A stretch of DNA of 64,000 bases from Ahrensia sp. (GCA_002698425.1 NZXU01000015.1:1-64000); one strand, 5' to 3'; positions 31,408 to 40,264 are shown, counted from the stretch's first letter. A program made the numbers and translations. The notes: generated by a model not told the origin, from the letters alone.

Positions 31408-31986
31408 ATGCCGACTGCCAATCCCATTGCCAATCGCTTGCCCGCGATCGCCGCGGTACTCTGCATGACGGGCCTCGCCGGCTGCACGGCGAACGGCGTC
31501 GTCGATACGCTGTCGATCGCGCCTGCCGCCGTCGCCGCGCCGTCGCTTGCCGAGGAGCAGGCGAAGGATGTGGAGAAGTTCACCGGGATGGCCTATGCGC
31601 AGCCGGCCGCTTTGTCCGGGCCGAAAACGCGCCGTCCGATCGATTCCATGATCAGCCGCTATTCGCGCGAATATGACGTGCCGGAGGCGCTGGTGCATCG
31701 CGTGGTCAAGCGCGAGAGCACCTACAATCCTCAGGCGCGCAATGGCGGCCATTACGGGCTGATGCAGATCAAGCCCGAAACCGCGCGCACGATGGGATAC
31801 CGCGGCAACGCGGCGGGGCTCTACGACGCCGAGACCAATCTCAAATATGGCGTCAAGTATCTGCGCGGCGCATGGCTGCTCGCGGACGGTTCGCATGACC
31901 GCGCCGTGCAGCTCTATTCCGCCGGATATTATTATGTCGCGAAGAACCGGGGCATGCTCGTCGAGACCGGCCTGCGCCCCGAATAA
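31408..31986 (+). CDS. Lytic transglycosylase lipoprotein (SLT domain)
   Basis: A 192-residue protein. The signal peptide has a lipobox LAGC (Cys26). The SLT domain (about 78-190) carries the catalytic Glu103 in KRESTYNP, GHYGLMQIKPETAR and the YYYVAKN end. It cleaves the MurNAc-GlcNAc bond forming 1,6-anhydro ends at the periplasmic face of a membrane. No partner gene is adjacent on the same strand; the preceding stop is ~100 bases upstream. Confidence 0.9.
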   Translation: MPTANPIANRLPAIAAVLCMTGLAGCTANGVVDTLSIAPAAVAAPSLAEEQAKDVEKFTGMAYAQPAALSGPKTRRPIDSMISRYSREYDVPEALVHRVVKRESTYNPQARNGGHYGLMQIKPETARTMGYRGNAAGLYDAETNLKYGVKYLRGAWLLADGSHDRAVQLYSAGYYYVAKNRGMLVETGLRPE

Positions 31987-32002
31987 GGCCCACCGATAGT
32001 CT

Positions 32003-32025
32003 CGCCTGAACGGGCTGCAAACAGC
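32003..32025. repeat. Short repeat, copy 1 (CGCCTG..CGGGCTGCAAACAGC type)
   Basis: A 23-base sequence 16 bases after the transglycosylase stop. It matches 35745-35767 at 21 of 23 positions. Its end, GCTG-CAAA-CAGC, can form a small hairpin. Confidence 0.5.
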
Positions 32026-32135
32026 GCCTTCCCGCTCTTCCGGTACTCACGCATCTCGATGTGCGCTGCGCTTCGGTTCTCGACAAACGCAGTTTTCGCC
32101 GCATTCAGCCGTGAATCCCGACAGGCCCGGCCTGA

Positions 32136-33518
32136 TCACTCCGCGCGATCCAGCGTATCGATCAGCGCCTGAACCAGGAACGCCGGCTTGTAGTTCAGCC
32201 GGGTCGGCGTCAGGCCGAGGCGCACGACCACCAGATTTTCCGACGGGACGATGGAGACGGATTGGCCGTCATGGCCGGACATGAAAAACGCGTCCTTCGG
32301 CAGCTCCGGATTCTCGCCCGGCAACCATGCGTTGGACGGGCGACGCCAGACATGGCCGCGGCCATATTCGCCATTCGAGGCCGGATGCGGCTCGACCATC
32401 CAGTCGACAAAGCCGACCGGCAACAGCGAACGGCCGTCCCAGACGCCGCGCTGCAACAGGAACTGGCCGATCCGCGCCCAGTCGCGCGCCGTCGCGTAGA
32501 GGTAGGAGGAGCCGACGAAAGTGCCGCGCGCATCCGTTTCCAGGACGGCGGAGCGCATGCCGAGCGGCCCGAACAGGGCGTCGCGCGGAAAGGCCAGCGC
32601 TTCGGCCGGGCTGTCGAAGACATTCTCCCAGATCCGCGACAGCATCACGCTGGTTCCGGAGGAATACTCGAATACCTCGCCTATCCCGCCCTGCGTTTCC
32701 GCATCGAGCGGCATGGAGGCGGCGAAGCCGGCCATGTCGGGTTCGAGATAGAGCATGCGGGTGACGTCGGAGACGTCGCCGTAATCCTCGTTCCAGGTCA
32801 GGTCGCTCGCCATGCCGAGCATGTCGGCGACGGAAATCCCGCTTCGCGCGTCGGTCCAGTTTTCGAACAGGCCGGTCTCGTCGACCGAGATGCGCCCTTC
32901 GCGCAGCAACCGGCCGATCAACGTCCCGGTGACGGATTTGGTCATCGACCAACCGAGCAGACGCGTGTTCTCGTCGAAGCCCTCGCCATAGCGCTCGCCG
33001 ACGATGCGGCCGTCGCGGACGACCACCACGGCGCGCATGCCCGGGCCAACCAGCGCCTCGTCGTTGAGCACCGCATAGAGTTCGGCATCCTCTAGCGGCT
33101 CGACCGTATCGCCTTCCGGCCAGACGCCCTCGCCCGGCGCGGCCGGTTCCGAGGGCGGCGGCGCCGGCTGCGCGCGGACCGCCTCGAGGTCGCCATCCGG
33201 GACGGCCGCACAGCCCTGCCCCTCGCGATAGACCGACAGACCGCCGCCGAAAACACCCAGCAGGCCGGCGCGGACGACGCCGGCGGTGCGGTCAACGGAG
33301 ACATCCATCAGCCGCAGGAGCCAGTGGCCGGGCGCCTGGACATCGGTCTCGAGCGTCGCTTGCGGATCGCGGCCGGCCAGGAAGACGTTGGAGCAGACGA
33401 TCTTCGCCGAATAGTGCGAGCCGACGCGGATCAGGTCCGGCGGCGCGAAATAGAGCCATCCGGCAAATCCGAGAATGACGGCCGCCAGCAAAGCGACGAC
33501 TCCCTTGACGATACGCAT
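32136..33518 (-). CDS. Beta-lactamase-fold serine hydrolase
   Basis: A 460-residue protein with an N-terminal membrane anchor or signal (about 4-25) and a ~120-residue linker region. The class C beta-lactamase-like domain follows, with Ser191-x2-Lys194 in WSMTKS and Tyr285 in EYSSGTS. A third motif is not obvious; MSGHDGQSV near the end may stand in for KTG. This set fits the 6-aminohexanoate-dimer hydrolase/EstB esterase branch rather than a true beta-lactamase. Likely periplasmic. I chose the ATG at 33518, which GGGGTGG precedes, over the one five codons upstream. Confidence 0.8.
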   Translation of the reverse strand: MRIVKGVVALLAAVILGFAGWLYFAPPDLIRVGSHYSAKIVCSNVFLAGRDPQATLETDVQAPGHWLLRLMDVSVDRTAGVVRAGLLGVFGGGLSVYREGQGCAAVPDGDLEAVRAQPAPPPSEPAAPGEGVWPEGDTVEPLEDAELYAVLNDEALVGPGMRAVVVVRDGRIVGERYGEGFDENTRLLGWSMTKSVTGTLIGRLLREGRISVDETGLFENWTDARSGISVADMLGMASDLTWNEDYGDVSDVTRMLYLEPDMAGFAASMPLDAETQGGIGEVFEYSSGTSVMLSRIWENVFDSPAEALAFPRDALFGPLGMRSAVLETDARGTFVGSSYLYATARDWARIGQFLLQRGVWDGRSLLPVGFVDWMVEPHPASNGEYGRGHVWRRPSNAWLPGENPELPKDAFFMSGHDGQSVSIVPSENLVVVRLGLTPTRLNYKPAFLVQALIDTLDRAE

Positions 33519-33709
33519 GTGCTGCCACCCCATTATTATTCTTGTTGGCGGGGAGTAAGTCGCGCCAAGCGGCGTTCGTCAACCGCTTCCGGACCGACCC
33601 GCGAAATGTCGCGGGGGGCCGTCACGGAAGAACCATAATTCTTGCCTTGATGCCATGACGACACAGACAATTTACGCTAGAAGAGCCTGGGGCAGAAAGG
33701 GACGAATCG

Positions 33710-34504
33710 GTGCTTTCGCACATATGGCGCATTCTCGCAGTCGCCGTTGCGCTTACCCTTTCGGGCTGCTCGCAGATTTCCTACGACTTTACCGACTCGG
33801 TTCTGCCGCTGGCGGCGCCCAAATTCGCTGACAACGACCCGGTCCACGCCTTCGAGGGCGGCGCGCCGCATGGCCATGCCGTGCACGGCATCGACGTGTC
33901 GAAATACCAGGGCGATATCGACTGGAAGAAGGCCAGGCGCGGCGGCGTGGCCTTCGCCTTCATCAAGGCGACCGAGGGCGGCGACCGCGTCGACGACGGC
34001 TACAAGAGCCACTGGCGCGGGGCCAAGGCCGCCGGCATTCCGCGCGGCGCCTATCATTTCTACTATTTCTGCCGCCCCGCGATCGAACAGGCCCGCTGGT
34101 TTATCCGCCATGTGCCGAAGGAACGCGGCATGCTGCCGCCCGTTCTCGACATGGAATGGAACCACGCGTCGCCGACCTGCAAGAAACGCCCCGCCCCGGC
34201 CGTCGTCCGTTCGGAGATGAAGATTTTCCTCGACGCGCTGGAACGGCATTACGGCAAGCGGCCGGTGATCTATACGACGCCGGATTTCTACGAGCACAAT
34301 ATCGCCGGCCATTTCCGCGGCGAGACGTTCTGGCTGCGGACGGTCAAGGCGCATCCGCGCGTCATCTATCCCGGCCGGGAATGGGCGTTCTGGCAATATA
34401 CGGGGACCGGCGTCGTGCCGGGCGTGGCGGGCGATACCGACATCAACGTATTCGCCGGCAGCGCATCCGAATGGCGCGACTGGGTGTCCGCCAACACCAT
34501 CTGA
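33710..34504 (+). CDS. GH25 muramidase lipoprotein
   Basis: A 264-residue protein with a GTG start, signal peptide and lipobox LSGC (Cys20). The GH25 domain (about 58-258) has HGIDVSKYQGDIDW near its start (Asp62) and catalytic LDMEW (Asp147, Glu149), AYHFYYF, and WQYTGTG near the end. It hydrolyses the MurNAc-GlcNAc bond. A housekeeping origin fits better than a prophage one, because of the lipobox and because no phage genes are near. It lies 31 bases before the MltB-type gene. Confidence 0.9.
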   Translation: MLSHIWRILAVAVALTLSGCSQISYDFTDSVLPLAAPKFADNDPVHAFEGGAPHGHAVHGIDVSKYQGDIDWKKARRGGVAFAFIKATEGGDRVDDGYKSHWRGAKAAGIPRGAYHFYYFCRPAIEQARWFIRHVPKERGMLPPVLDMEWNHASPTCKKRPAPAVVRSEMKIFLDALERHYGKRPVIYTTPDFYEHNIAGHFRGETFWLRTVKAHPRVIYPGREWAFWQYTGTGVVPGVAGDTDINVFAGSASEWRDWVSANTI

Positions 34505-34535
34505 TTTCATCGACTTTCGCCAGGAGACATCCCCC

Positions 34536-35729
34536 ATGAGAACCCATGCCGTGAAAACCCATGCACGCCTGCTGCTGACCGGGATCGCGCTCATGCTTCC
34601 GGCAGGCGGCGCGCTCGCGCAGGCGGCATGCGGCGGCGATTTCGGCGCGTGGCGGAACGCCATGGTGGAGGAAGCGCGCGCGGCGGGGGTCGGCCAGGCG
34701 GGCCTCAACGCCATCGCCTCCGCGCGGAACAATCCCGAGGTGCTGAAACGCGACCGGGCGCAAGGCGTGTTCACCCTGGATTTCGCCACGTTCGCGCGCC
34801 GGCTGATCTCGCAGAACCGTCTCGATGTCGGGGCCTCGAAACTGAGGCAATATGCCTCGACCTTCGACCGGGCGCGCTCCGAATACGGCGTCGCGCCGGA
34901 GGTGATCACCGCCTTTTGGGGGCTGGAGACCGATTTCGGCGGCTATCAGGGCGATTTCAACACGCTCAACTCGATCGCCACGCTGGCGCATGACTGCCGC
35001 CGCCCCGAACTTTTCCGGCCGCAGTTGATCTCGCTTGCCCGGCTGATCGATCTCGGCGTCGTACCGCGCGACATCACCGGCGCATGGGCCGGCGAAATCG
35101 GCCAGGTGCAGGTGCTGCCGGACGACTATCTGACCAAGGGGCGCGACGGCGACGGCGACGGCGCCATCAAGCTGAAGACCTCGGCGCCGGACGCGATCAT
35201 GACGGCGGCCAATTTCCTGCAGTCGCTCGGCTGGCGGGCGAACGAACCGTGGCTGATCGAGGTAAAGGTGCCGGCGGAGATGGAATGGTACGACACCGGG
35301 CTGCATGAAGCCCTGCCCGTGTCCGAATGGAAGGCGCGCGGCGTCACCGCGCGCAACGGCACGCTGCCGGACAGCGCCGACACGCATCTGCTGATCCCGA
35401 TGGGCCGCAAGGGGCCGGCCTTCCTCGCATATCCGAACTTCCGCGTGTTCCTCGAATGGAACCAGTCGCTGACCTATGTGCTGACGGCGGCCTATTTTTC
35501 CACCCGGCTCGGGGGCGCGCCGATCTTCAACGAGGGCAATCCGGAGCCCGGACTGAACCAGGCGCAGATGAAGCAGTTGCAGGCCAAGCTCAATGCGGAC
35601 GGATTCGATGTCGGCGAGATCGACGGCATTCTCGGCGCAGGCACGCGCGACGCGGTGCGCGAGGAACAACGCCGGCTCGGCATGCCGGCCGATGCCTGGC
35701 CGACGGCGAAGCTTCTGAACGCGCTCTAG
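34536..35729 (+). CDS. mltB: Lytic murein transglycosylase, MltB family
   Basis: A 397-residue protein with a cleavable signal peptide (about 1-29, ALAQA). The SLT_2/MltB domain carries catalytic Glu131 in FWGLETDFG, then GAWAGEIGQVQVLPDDY. A PG_binding_1 domain is at about 335-397 (LNQAQMKQLQAKLNADGF). No lipobox is present, so it is probably soluble in the periplasm, unlike E. coli MltB. It probably shares a transcript with the GH25 gene upstream. Confidence 0.9.
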   Translation: MRTHAVKTHARLLLTGIALMLPAGGALAQAACGGDFGAWRNAMVEEARAAGVGQAGLNAIASARNNPEVLKRDRAQGVFTLDFATFARRLISQNRLDVGASKLRQYASTFDRARSEYGVAPEVITAFWGLETDFGGYQGDFNTLNSIATLAHDCRRPELFRPQLISLARLIDLGVVPRDITGAWAGEIGQVQVLPDDYLTKGRDGDGDGAIKLKTSAPDAIMTAANFLQSLGWRANEPWLIEVKVPAEMEWYDTGLHEALPVSEWKARGVTARNGTLPDSADTHLLIPMGRKGPAFLAYPNFRVFLEWNQSLTYVLTAAYFSTRLGGAPIFNEGNPEPGLNQAQMKQLQAKLNADGFDVGEIDGILGAGTRDAVREEQRRLGMPADAWPTAKLLNAL

Positions 35730-35744
35730 GCCTTCCGAATTTCA

Positions 35745-35767
35745 CGCCTGGGCGGGCTGCAAACAGC
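35745..35767. repeat. Short repeat, copy 2
   Basis: A 23-base copy of the sequence at 32003-32025 with two differences, 15 bases after the mltB-type stop. The GGCTG-CAAA-CAGCC hairpin is one base pair longer here and could help end transcription. Its right edge touches the stop of the next, convergent gene. Confidence 0.5.
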
Positions 35768-36013
35768 CTAAAGCTTGTCGAAATCGTCCTTGCTGGTCGG
35801 GATCAGCATGACGGCGGTCGCCAGATAGGCGAAGCCGAAGGTGATGCCGAAGGTCAGGCCGAGCAGCGCGACTGCCGCCACCTTGTGGTCGGTATGGCTG
35901 ATCAGGTCGCCCAGATTGCCGATGTTGAAATGCACCATCGCGGCGGCGATCAGCCAGCCCAGAACGATGCCGATAATGCTGTTGATCAGGACGAAACGAA
36001 CGAGTTTCGGCAT
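35768..36013 (-). CDS. Small conserved membrane protein
   Basis: An 81-residue protein with two clear membrane segments (about 6-27 and 45-69) and a charged C-terminus (SKDDFDKL). I recall proteins of this shape in other Rhizobiales but know of no function. Its ATG is preceded by a weak GGGAA. It is separated by 93 bases from the MFS gene on the same strand upstream. Confidence 0.6.
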   Translation of the reverse strand: MPKLVRFVLINSIIGIVLGWLIAAAMVHFNIGNLGDLISHTDHKVAAVALLGLTFGITFGFAYLATAVMLIPTSKDDFDKL

Positions 36014-36106
36014 GGGGAAGGTTCCCGTGTTGATGCAGCCGAGTCTATGCCTGTCTACGGTGCAGACAATGGGACAAGTTGAAGCGACCGGTTTAGTTCC
36101 TTGGCG

Positions 36107-37285
36107 TCATGGCGTCGCACTCAGCCGCGCCATGGCGTAGATGCCGAAGGCCGGTCCCAACGCCATGATCGCGATGACCGGCGGCCAGCCCCACCATTCG
36201 GCGAGTACCGGGGTCGCCTGCACGGTGAAGAAGGTCATGGCGAAGCCAAGCGCGGTTTGCAGCGTCATCAGGCTGCCCGCCTGGTGGGCCGGGGAATTGT
36301 CGGCGACCAGAGCGGAGAATTGCGCGGAATCCGGGCTGATCGACGCGCCCCAAAGGACAACGACGAGAAAGAAAATCCAGACCGGGCCGCCGAAGGCGAT
36401 AGCAGTCAGGATCGCGCAGGCGCCGCTGACCACCATGGCGAGCAGCGCCACCCTCGCCTTGCCGACGCGGTCGGCGCGCCAGCCGGCCAGGACGCTCATG
36501 ACCGCGCCGGCGGCGATCGAGACGAAGGCCGTGACCGAGGCGAGCGTCGCGGCCCGCTCCTCGGGCATGTGGCGGGCATAGGACAAAGCCGCGATGACGG
36601 CGATCCAGGCCCACATGGAATAGAGCTCCCACATGTGGCCGAAATAGCCGGCATAGGCGAGCCGGATCTTCCGATTAGTCCAGGCGGTGATGACGACGCC
36701 CGGATCGAAGCGCGCCGCACGCGCATGGTGGGGACCGAGGGAGGCCAGCTGGGCCGCTCCCGCGGCAATGAGCGCGGCGACCGAGGCCATCACCACGGTG
36801 GACCGCCAGTCGCCGCCGCCGGTCAGGGCGAAGAGATGTGGAAGGGCGTTGCCAAGGATCAGCGCGCCGAGAAGCGTGCCGACGAGAAAACCGCGATCCT
36901 TCTCGCCCCATCCGACCGCGATCTTCATGCCGACCGGATAGACGCCGGCGAGCATGGCGCCGGTGACGAAGCGGGCGGCGATGGCGGCGGCGCTGCCGGG
37001 CACAAGGACGACGAGCGTCAGATTGGCGAAGGCCGCGAGAGCGGCCGCGATGCCCATGACACGTCTTGGATCGAAACGGTCCGGCAATCCGAGCACCGCC
37101 GAGACCAGCGCGCCGGCGACGAAGCCCAGCTGCACGCCGCTCGACAGGGCGGCCTGCCGGAACGGCGTGATCCCGGTTTCCGCCATCATGCCGGGCAGAA
37201 TGGCGGCCGATACGAACCAGAGCGACAAGGCAAGGCATTCCGCAACCAGCAGCAGGCCGACCGAGGCCCATTTGCCGGCGACCAT
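36107..37285 (-). CDS. Major facilitator superfamily transporter
   Basis: A 392-residue protein with about 12 membrane segments. Loop 2-3 has a weak MFS motif (GLPDRFDPRRVMG) and the second half repeats it (GWRADRVGKARV). The substrate is not predictable. It follows the decarboxylase gene by 3 bases on the same strand, so the two are very likely cotranscribed and the carrier may move a substrate or product of that enzyme, for example an amino acid or a polyamine. That link is inference. Confidence 0.85.
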   Translation of the reverse strand: MVAGKWASVGLLLVAECLALSLWFVSAAILPGMMAETGITPFRQAALSSGVQLGFVAGALVSAVLGLPDRFDPRRVMGIAAALAAFANLTLVVLVPGSAAAIAARFVTGAMLAGVYPVGMKIAVGWGEKDRGFLVGTLLGALILGNALPHLFALTGGGDWRSTVVMASVAALIAAGAAQLASLGPHHARAARFDPGVVITAWTNRKIRLAYAGYFGHMWELYSMWAWIAVIAALSYARHMPEERAATLASVTAFVSIAAGAVMSVLAGWRADRVGKARVALLAMVVSGACAILTAIAFGGPVWIFFLVVVLWGASISPDSAQFSALVADNSPAHQAGSLMTLQTALGFAMTFFTVQATPVLAEWWGWPPVIAIMALGPAFGIYAMARLSATP

Positions 37286-37288
37286 GGG

Positions 37289-38509
37289 TCAGTCCGCCAT
37301 TGTCTCGAGGCTGGCGAAGCCTTCGGGCGCGTCGCCCGCATCGAAGGGCTGGTCGACCTCGACGAAGGTGTCCGGATAAAAACCGTTGAAGCGGGTTCTC
37401 AGCGCCATGGAATAGGCGCCGATATGGCCGATCTCGATCCAGTCGCCGGTGTCGACCGTTTCCGGCAGGTAGAAGGGCCGGGTCAGGATGTCGACGGAAT
37501 CGCAGGTCGCGCCGCAGACCTTGAAGGGCACGATCTTCTCCGCGTCGCCGTTGCGGCGGCGGATGTTCGGATCGGGGATAAAGCGGGCCGGAAGGGTGAT
37601 CTTGCCGGTCCAAGAGTCCGACAGGGACGCCCAGATGCCGTCATTGATGTAGAGCCGCCTGCCCTTGCGCAGCAGCACCCGGACGATCAGCGAGAAGGCG
37701 CGGGCGACGATGACGCGGCCGGGCTCGGCGACGAGCGGCAGATCGTCGAATTCCCAGTACTCCAAGGAGCTGCGCAGATTCGCCATCAATTCTTCGAGCG
37801 GCGGCTGTTTGGGAGCCCGGCTTTTCGGGTCGTGACCGTATTCGGCGGGGAAGCCGCCGCCGACATCGAGCCCCGCAAGCGGCACGGCGGCGCGGTTGCG
37901 CACCCAGTCGGCGGATGCGAGCGCGCGCTCATATGTGTCCGACTCCTCGACCTGGCTGCCGACATGGAAGCAGAGACCCGTCTTGAAGCCGATGCCGTGC
38001 AGGCGCTGCAGCAATTCCACGGCGTGGCCCGGCGCGGCGCCGAATTTCTTCGACAGTTCATAGGCCGCATGGCCCTTAGTCGCGAGGCGGACGAAGACCG
38101 TCATGGTCGTATGGTCGATGTCGAGCGCCCGGGCGATGCGCAGAATCTTGGCGACCTCGTCCTCGTGATCGACGACGAGGACGCGGATGCCGTAATGCTC
38201 CAGCGCAAGGCGTATGTCCGACTGCGCCTTGACCGGGTGCATGTAGAGAAGCTCGGCATCGGGGGTGATGTCGCGCACGGTCTGGAACTCGGCGGGCGAC
38301 GCGACGTCGAAAACGTCGATGCCGGCCTCGACCAGCGTGCGGATGACCATCGGCTCGCCATTGGTCTTGACCGCATAGGCCGTCGTGCCGGGAAACAGCG
38401 CCTTGAAGTTCTTCGCATCCTCGCGCAGCACATGCGGACGGAAGCAATAGACCGGCACGTCCGGCCGGAGTTTCAGGGCTGCGTCGCGCGCTGTGGCAAA
38501 TCGTTCCAT
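37289..38509 (-). CDS. Fold-III PLP decarboxylase (ornithine/diaminopimelate family)
   Basis: A 406-residue alanine-racemase-fold enzyme. The PLP lysine is Lys48 in YAVKTN. Further landmarks are CFHVGSQ, GLDVGGGFPAEY and EPGR; the active-site cysteine from the partner subunit is in GATCDSVD. The CDSxD box is typical of ornithine/lysine decarboxylases, whereas diaminopimelate decarboxylases have CESGD. Ornithine decarboxylation to putrescine is the most likely activity. Upstream there are only 82 bases before the divergent amidase gene, too little for the long speF-type leader known before some alphaproteobacterial genes. Confidence 0.85.
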   Translation of the reverse strand: MERFATARDAALKLRPDVPVYCFRPHVLREDAKNFKALFPGTTAYAVKTNGEPMVIRTLVEAGIDVFDVASPAEFQTVRDITPDAELLYMHPVKAQSDIRLALEHYGIRVLVVDHEDEVAKILRIARALDIDHTTMTVFVRLATKGHAAYELSKKFGAAPGHAVELLQRLHGIGFKTGLCFHVGSQVEESDTYERALASADWVRNRAAVPLAGLDVGGGFPAEYGHDPKSRAPKQPPLEELMANLRSSLEYWEFDDLPLVAEPGRVIVARAFSLIVRVLLRKGRRLYINDGIWASLSDSWTGKITLPARFIPDPNIRRRNGDAEKIVPFKVCGATCDSVDILTRPFYLPETVDTGDWIEIGHIGAYSMALRTRFNGFYPDTFVEVDQPFDAGDAPEGFASLETMAD

Positions 38510-38591
38510 GAAAGGCTTTCCGCGATTCTTCCGCCAGGCCGTGATGTGTGGTTAGAGCAGAGTTCGTCAAACGGCGCAAAGGGGGGAAGCG

Positions 38592-39845
38592 TTGCAGTCG
38601 GTTTCGAAAATCATCGCGGATATCGCCGCAGGGCGCGACACGCCGGCGGACGCCGTCGCGCGCAGCCGCGCCGCGATCGGCGAGCGGGATAGCGGGATAC
38701 ACGCCTTCGAGACGCTGGCGGCAGAGGGCGCGGGGATCGCGGCCACGGGGCCGCTTGCCGGCATCGCCGTCGGGGTGAAGGACATTTTCGACACCCATGA
38801 CATGCCGACGCGTTACGGATCGCCGATCTATGACGGCTTCCGGCCGCGCGCGGACGCGCCGATCGTCGCCATGGCGCGGGCGCGCGGCGCGCATGTCATC
38901 GGCAAGACGGTGACGACCGAACTCGCCTTTCTCGAACCGGCGCGGACCGTCAACCCGCACGATCCGGCGCATACGCCGGGCGGATCGTCTTCGGGATCGG
39001 CGGCGGCCGTCGCCGCCGGGATGGTTCCGGCCGCCATCGGCACGCAGACCGGCGGGTCGGTGATTCGCCCGGCGGCCTTTTGCGGGATCGCGGGCTACAA
39101 GCCGAGTTTCCGGCTGTTTTCGACCGGCGGCATGAAGACATTCGCCTGGACACTGGACACGGCCGGCTTCTTTGCCGCGAGCGTCGCGGATGTGGCGCTT
39201 TTCGCGGCCTTGCTCGGCAGGCGCGACCTGACCGCCGATCCCCTCGCCGCGCCGCCGCGAATCGGGATCTATCGCAGCGCAATCGACAGCGAAGCCTCGG
39301 CGGAGATGCGAGACGCCGTCACGCGGGCCGCGGAAATCGCGGAACAGGCGGGCGCGACCGTCGTCGAAATCGCGGAACCGGACCCGATCCGGCGCGGCCG
39401 GGAGGTGCACGCGGTCGTGCAGGGCTATGAGGCGGCGATTTCGCTCGCGCATGAGCTTGCATTTCACGCCGGCGACCTGAGCGGCATCCTGCGCGAAACG
39501 CTGGAGGAAGGCCGGTCGCTCCCGCCGCATATCTATGACGAGGCGCGGCGCGTGGCGCGTCATGCGCGCAAGGCGGCGACGGGCCTATTCGACGATGTCG
39601 ATATCCTGCTGGCGCCATCGGCCCCGGGCGCCGGGCCCTTGCGCAGTCTCGGAACGACGGGATCGGCGCTCTTCAACAAGGTCTGGACACTGACCGGAAA
39701 CCCCTGCGTGAACATGCCGGGGCTTGGCGATCCGGCGGGCATGCCGCTCGGCATCCAGCTCATCGGACGGTTCGGACGCGACAAGCAGACACTGCAGGCG
39801 GGGCACTGGCTCGAAGGCGAAATCGCCGCCCGATTGCGGCCATAA
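38592..39845 (+). CDS. Amidase-signature family hydrolase
   Basis: A 417-residue protein. It has the Ser-cisSer-Lys triad: Lys63 in GVKDIFD, the Ser132-134 cluster in PGGSSSGSAAA and nucleophile Ser156 in GTQTGGSVIRPA. The length and lack of GatA-specific segments argue against GatA. The substrate is unknown. The start is a TTG preceded by GGGGGGAAGC; it gives the best N-terminus because no ATG lies near. It shares an 82-base upstream region with the decarboxylase gene. Confidence 0.85.
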   Translation: MQSVSKIIADIAAGRDTPADAVARSRAAIGERDSGIHAFETLAAEGAGIAATGPLAGIAVGVKDIFDTHDMPTRYGSPIYDGFRPRADAPIVAMARARGAHVIGKTVTTELAFLEPARTVNPHDPAHTPGGSSSGSAAAVAAGMVPAAIGTQTGGSVIRPAAFCGIAGYKPSFRLFSTGGMKTFAWTLDTAGFFAASVADVALFAALLGRRDLTADPLAAPPRIGIYRSAIDSEASAEMRDAVTRAAEIAEQAGATVVEIAEPDPIRRGREVHAVVQGYEAAISLAHELAFHAGDLSGILRETLEEGRSLPPHIYDEARRVARHARKAATGLFDDVDILLAPSAPGAGPLRSLGTTGSALFNKVWTLTGNPCVNMPGLGDPAGMPLGIQLIGRFGRDKQTLQAGHWLEGEIAARLRP

Positions 39846-39989
39846 TCGGCTTATGCACACCCGCCGGGCGGGATGTGGAAGTTTTTTTTCCGATCATTGC
39901 GCACTGCAAAAAGCGCAAGCCAATCGGATGTTTGAGCGGTGTTGCTCGCAAAACGAGTCAAGGCCTTTCGCAACGCAGCATGAAATTCT

Positions 39990-40018
39990 CTTGTACCTTC
40001 GTCGGATGCGCTTAGATT
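39990..40018 (+). promoter_or_regulatory. Candidate sigma-70-type promoter for the 28-residue protein
   Basis: CTTGTA and TAGATT are separated by 17 bases and end about 28 bases before the small gene's ATG. The hexamers fit the alphaproteobacterial CTTGAC/CTATAT pattern only partly. Confidence 0.35.
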
Positions 40019-40046
40019 CGAGGGCTGTAAAGCAAGGAGGCTTGCT

Positions 40047-40133
40047 ATGGGACTGACACGTTCACTCAACTTCATGATGATTTGTGCCGCGTTCTTATTC
40101 TTAGGCGCCCTTGTTTTCGGAGTCCTGCCCTGA
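40047..40133 (+). CDS. 28-residue membrane microprotein
   Basis: The ATG has an AAGGAGG ribosome site with ideal spacing (six bases), rare strength for this window. The product starts MGLTRSLNFMM and continues as one hydrophobic helix (about residues 9-27) ending LP. A stem-loop terminator follows 50 bases after the stop, and a possible promoter lies before it, so it looks like a stand-alone single-gene unit. I recall very short proteins of this kind in Rhizobiales, without known role. Codon spacing and signals are the support; a longer frame is excluded by the stop. Confidence 0.65.
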   Translation: MGLTRSLNFMMICAAFLFLGALVFGVLP

Positions 40134-40182
40134 CAGGGCTCGATGCGGTGTAAGGACCGCCCCCTGAAAACAATCAAGCAAA

Positions 40183-40220
40183 AGCCCGGGCCGCTGTCGG
40201 CGGCCCGGGCTCTTGTTTTT
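40183..40220. terminator. Strong terminator, mainly for the 28-residue gene
   Basis: A perfect 11-bp stem (40184-40194 with 40200-40210) with a 5-base TGTCG loop is followed by TCTTGTTTTT on the plus strand. On the minus strand it is followed by TTTTGCTTG, so it may also stop the metF transcript, whose gene ends at 40265. Confidence 0.85.
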
Positions 40221-40264
40221 CAACAGTTTAACTTGTTCAGCGACCTGTTTTCGAACCTGGTGCG

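Noticed and set aside
32136..33518. Beta-lactamase (antibiotic resistance) call
   Set aside because: SxxK and Tyr motifs are present but the third motif and overall layout fit esterase/6-aminohexanoate-dimer hydrolase relatives better.
33710..34504. GH25 muramidase as a phage endolysin
   Set aside because: It has a lipoprotein signal and sits among other cell-wall genes; no holin, tail or integrase genes are near.
38510..38591. speF-type RNA leader upstream of the decarboxylase gene
   Set aside because: Only 82 bases separate it from the divergent amidase gene, too short for the long leader, and no matching hairpins are seen.
36101..38692. 863-codon plus-strand frame opposite the MFS and decarboxylase genes
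   Set aside because: Spans two real genes on the other strand and has shadow-frame composition.
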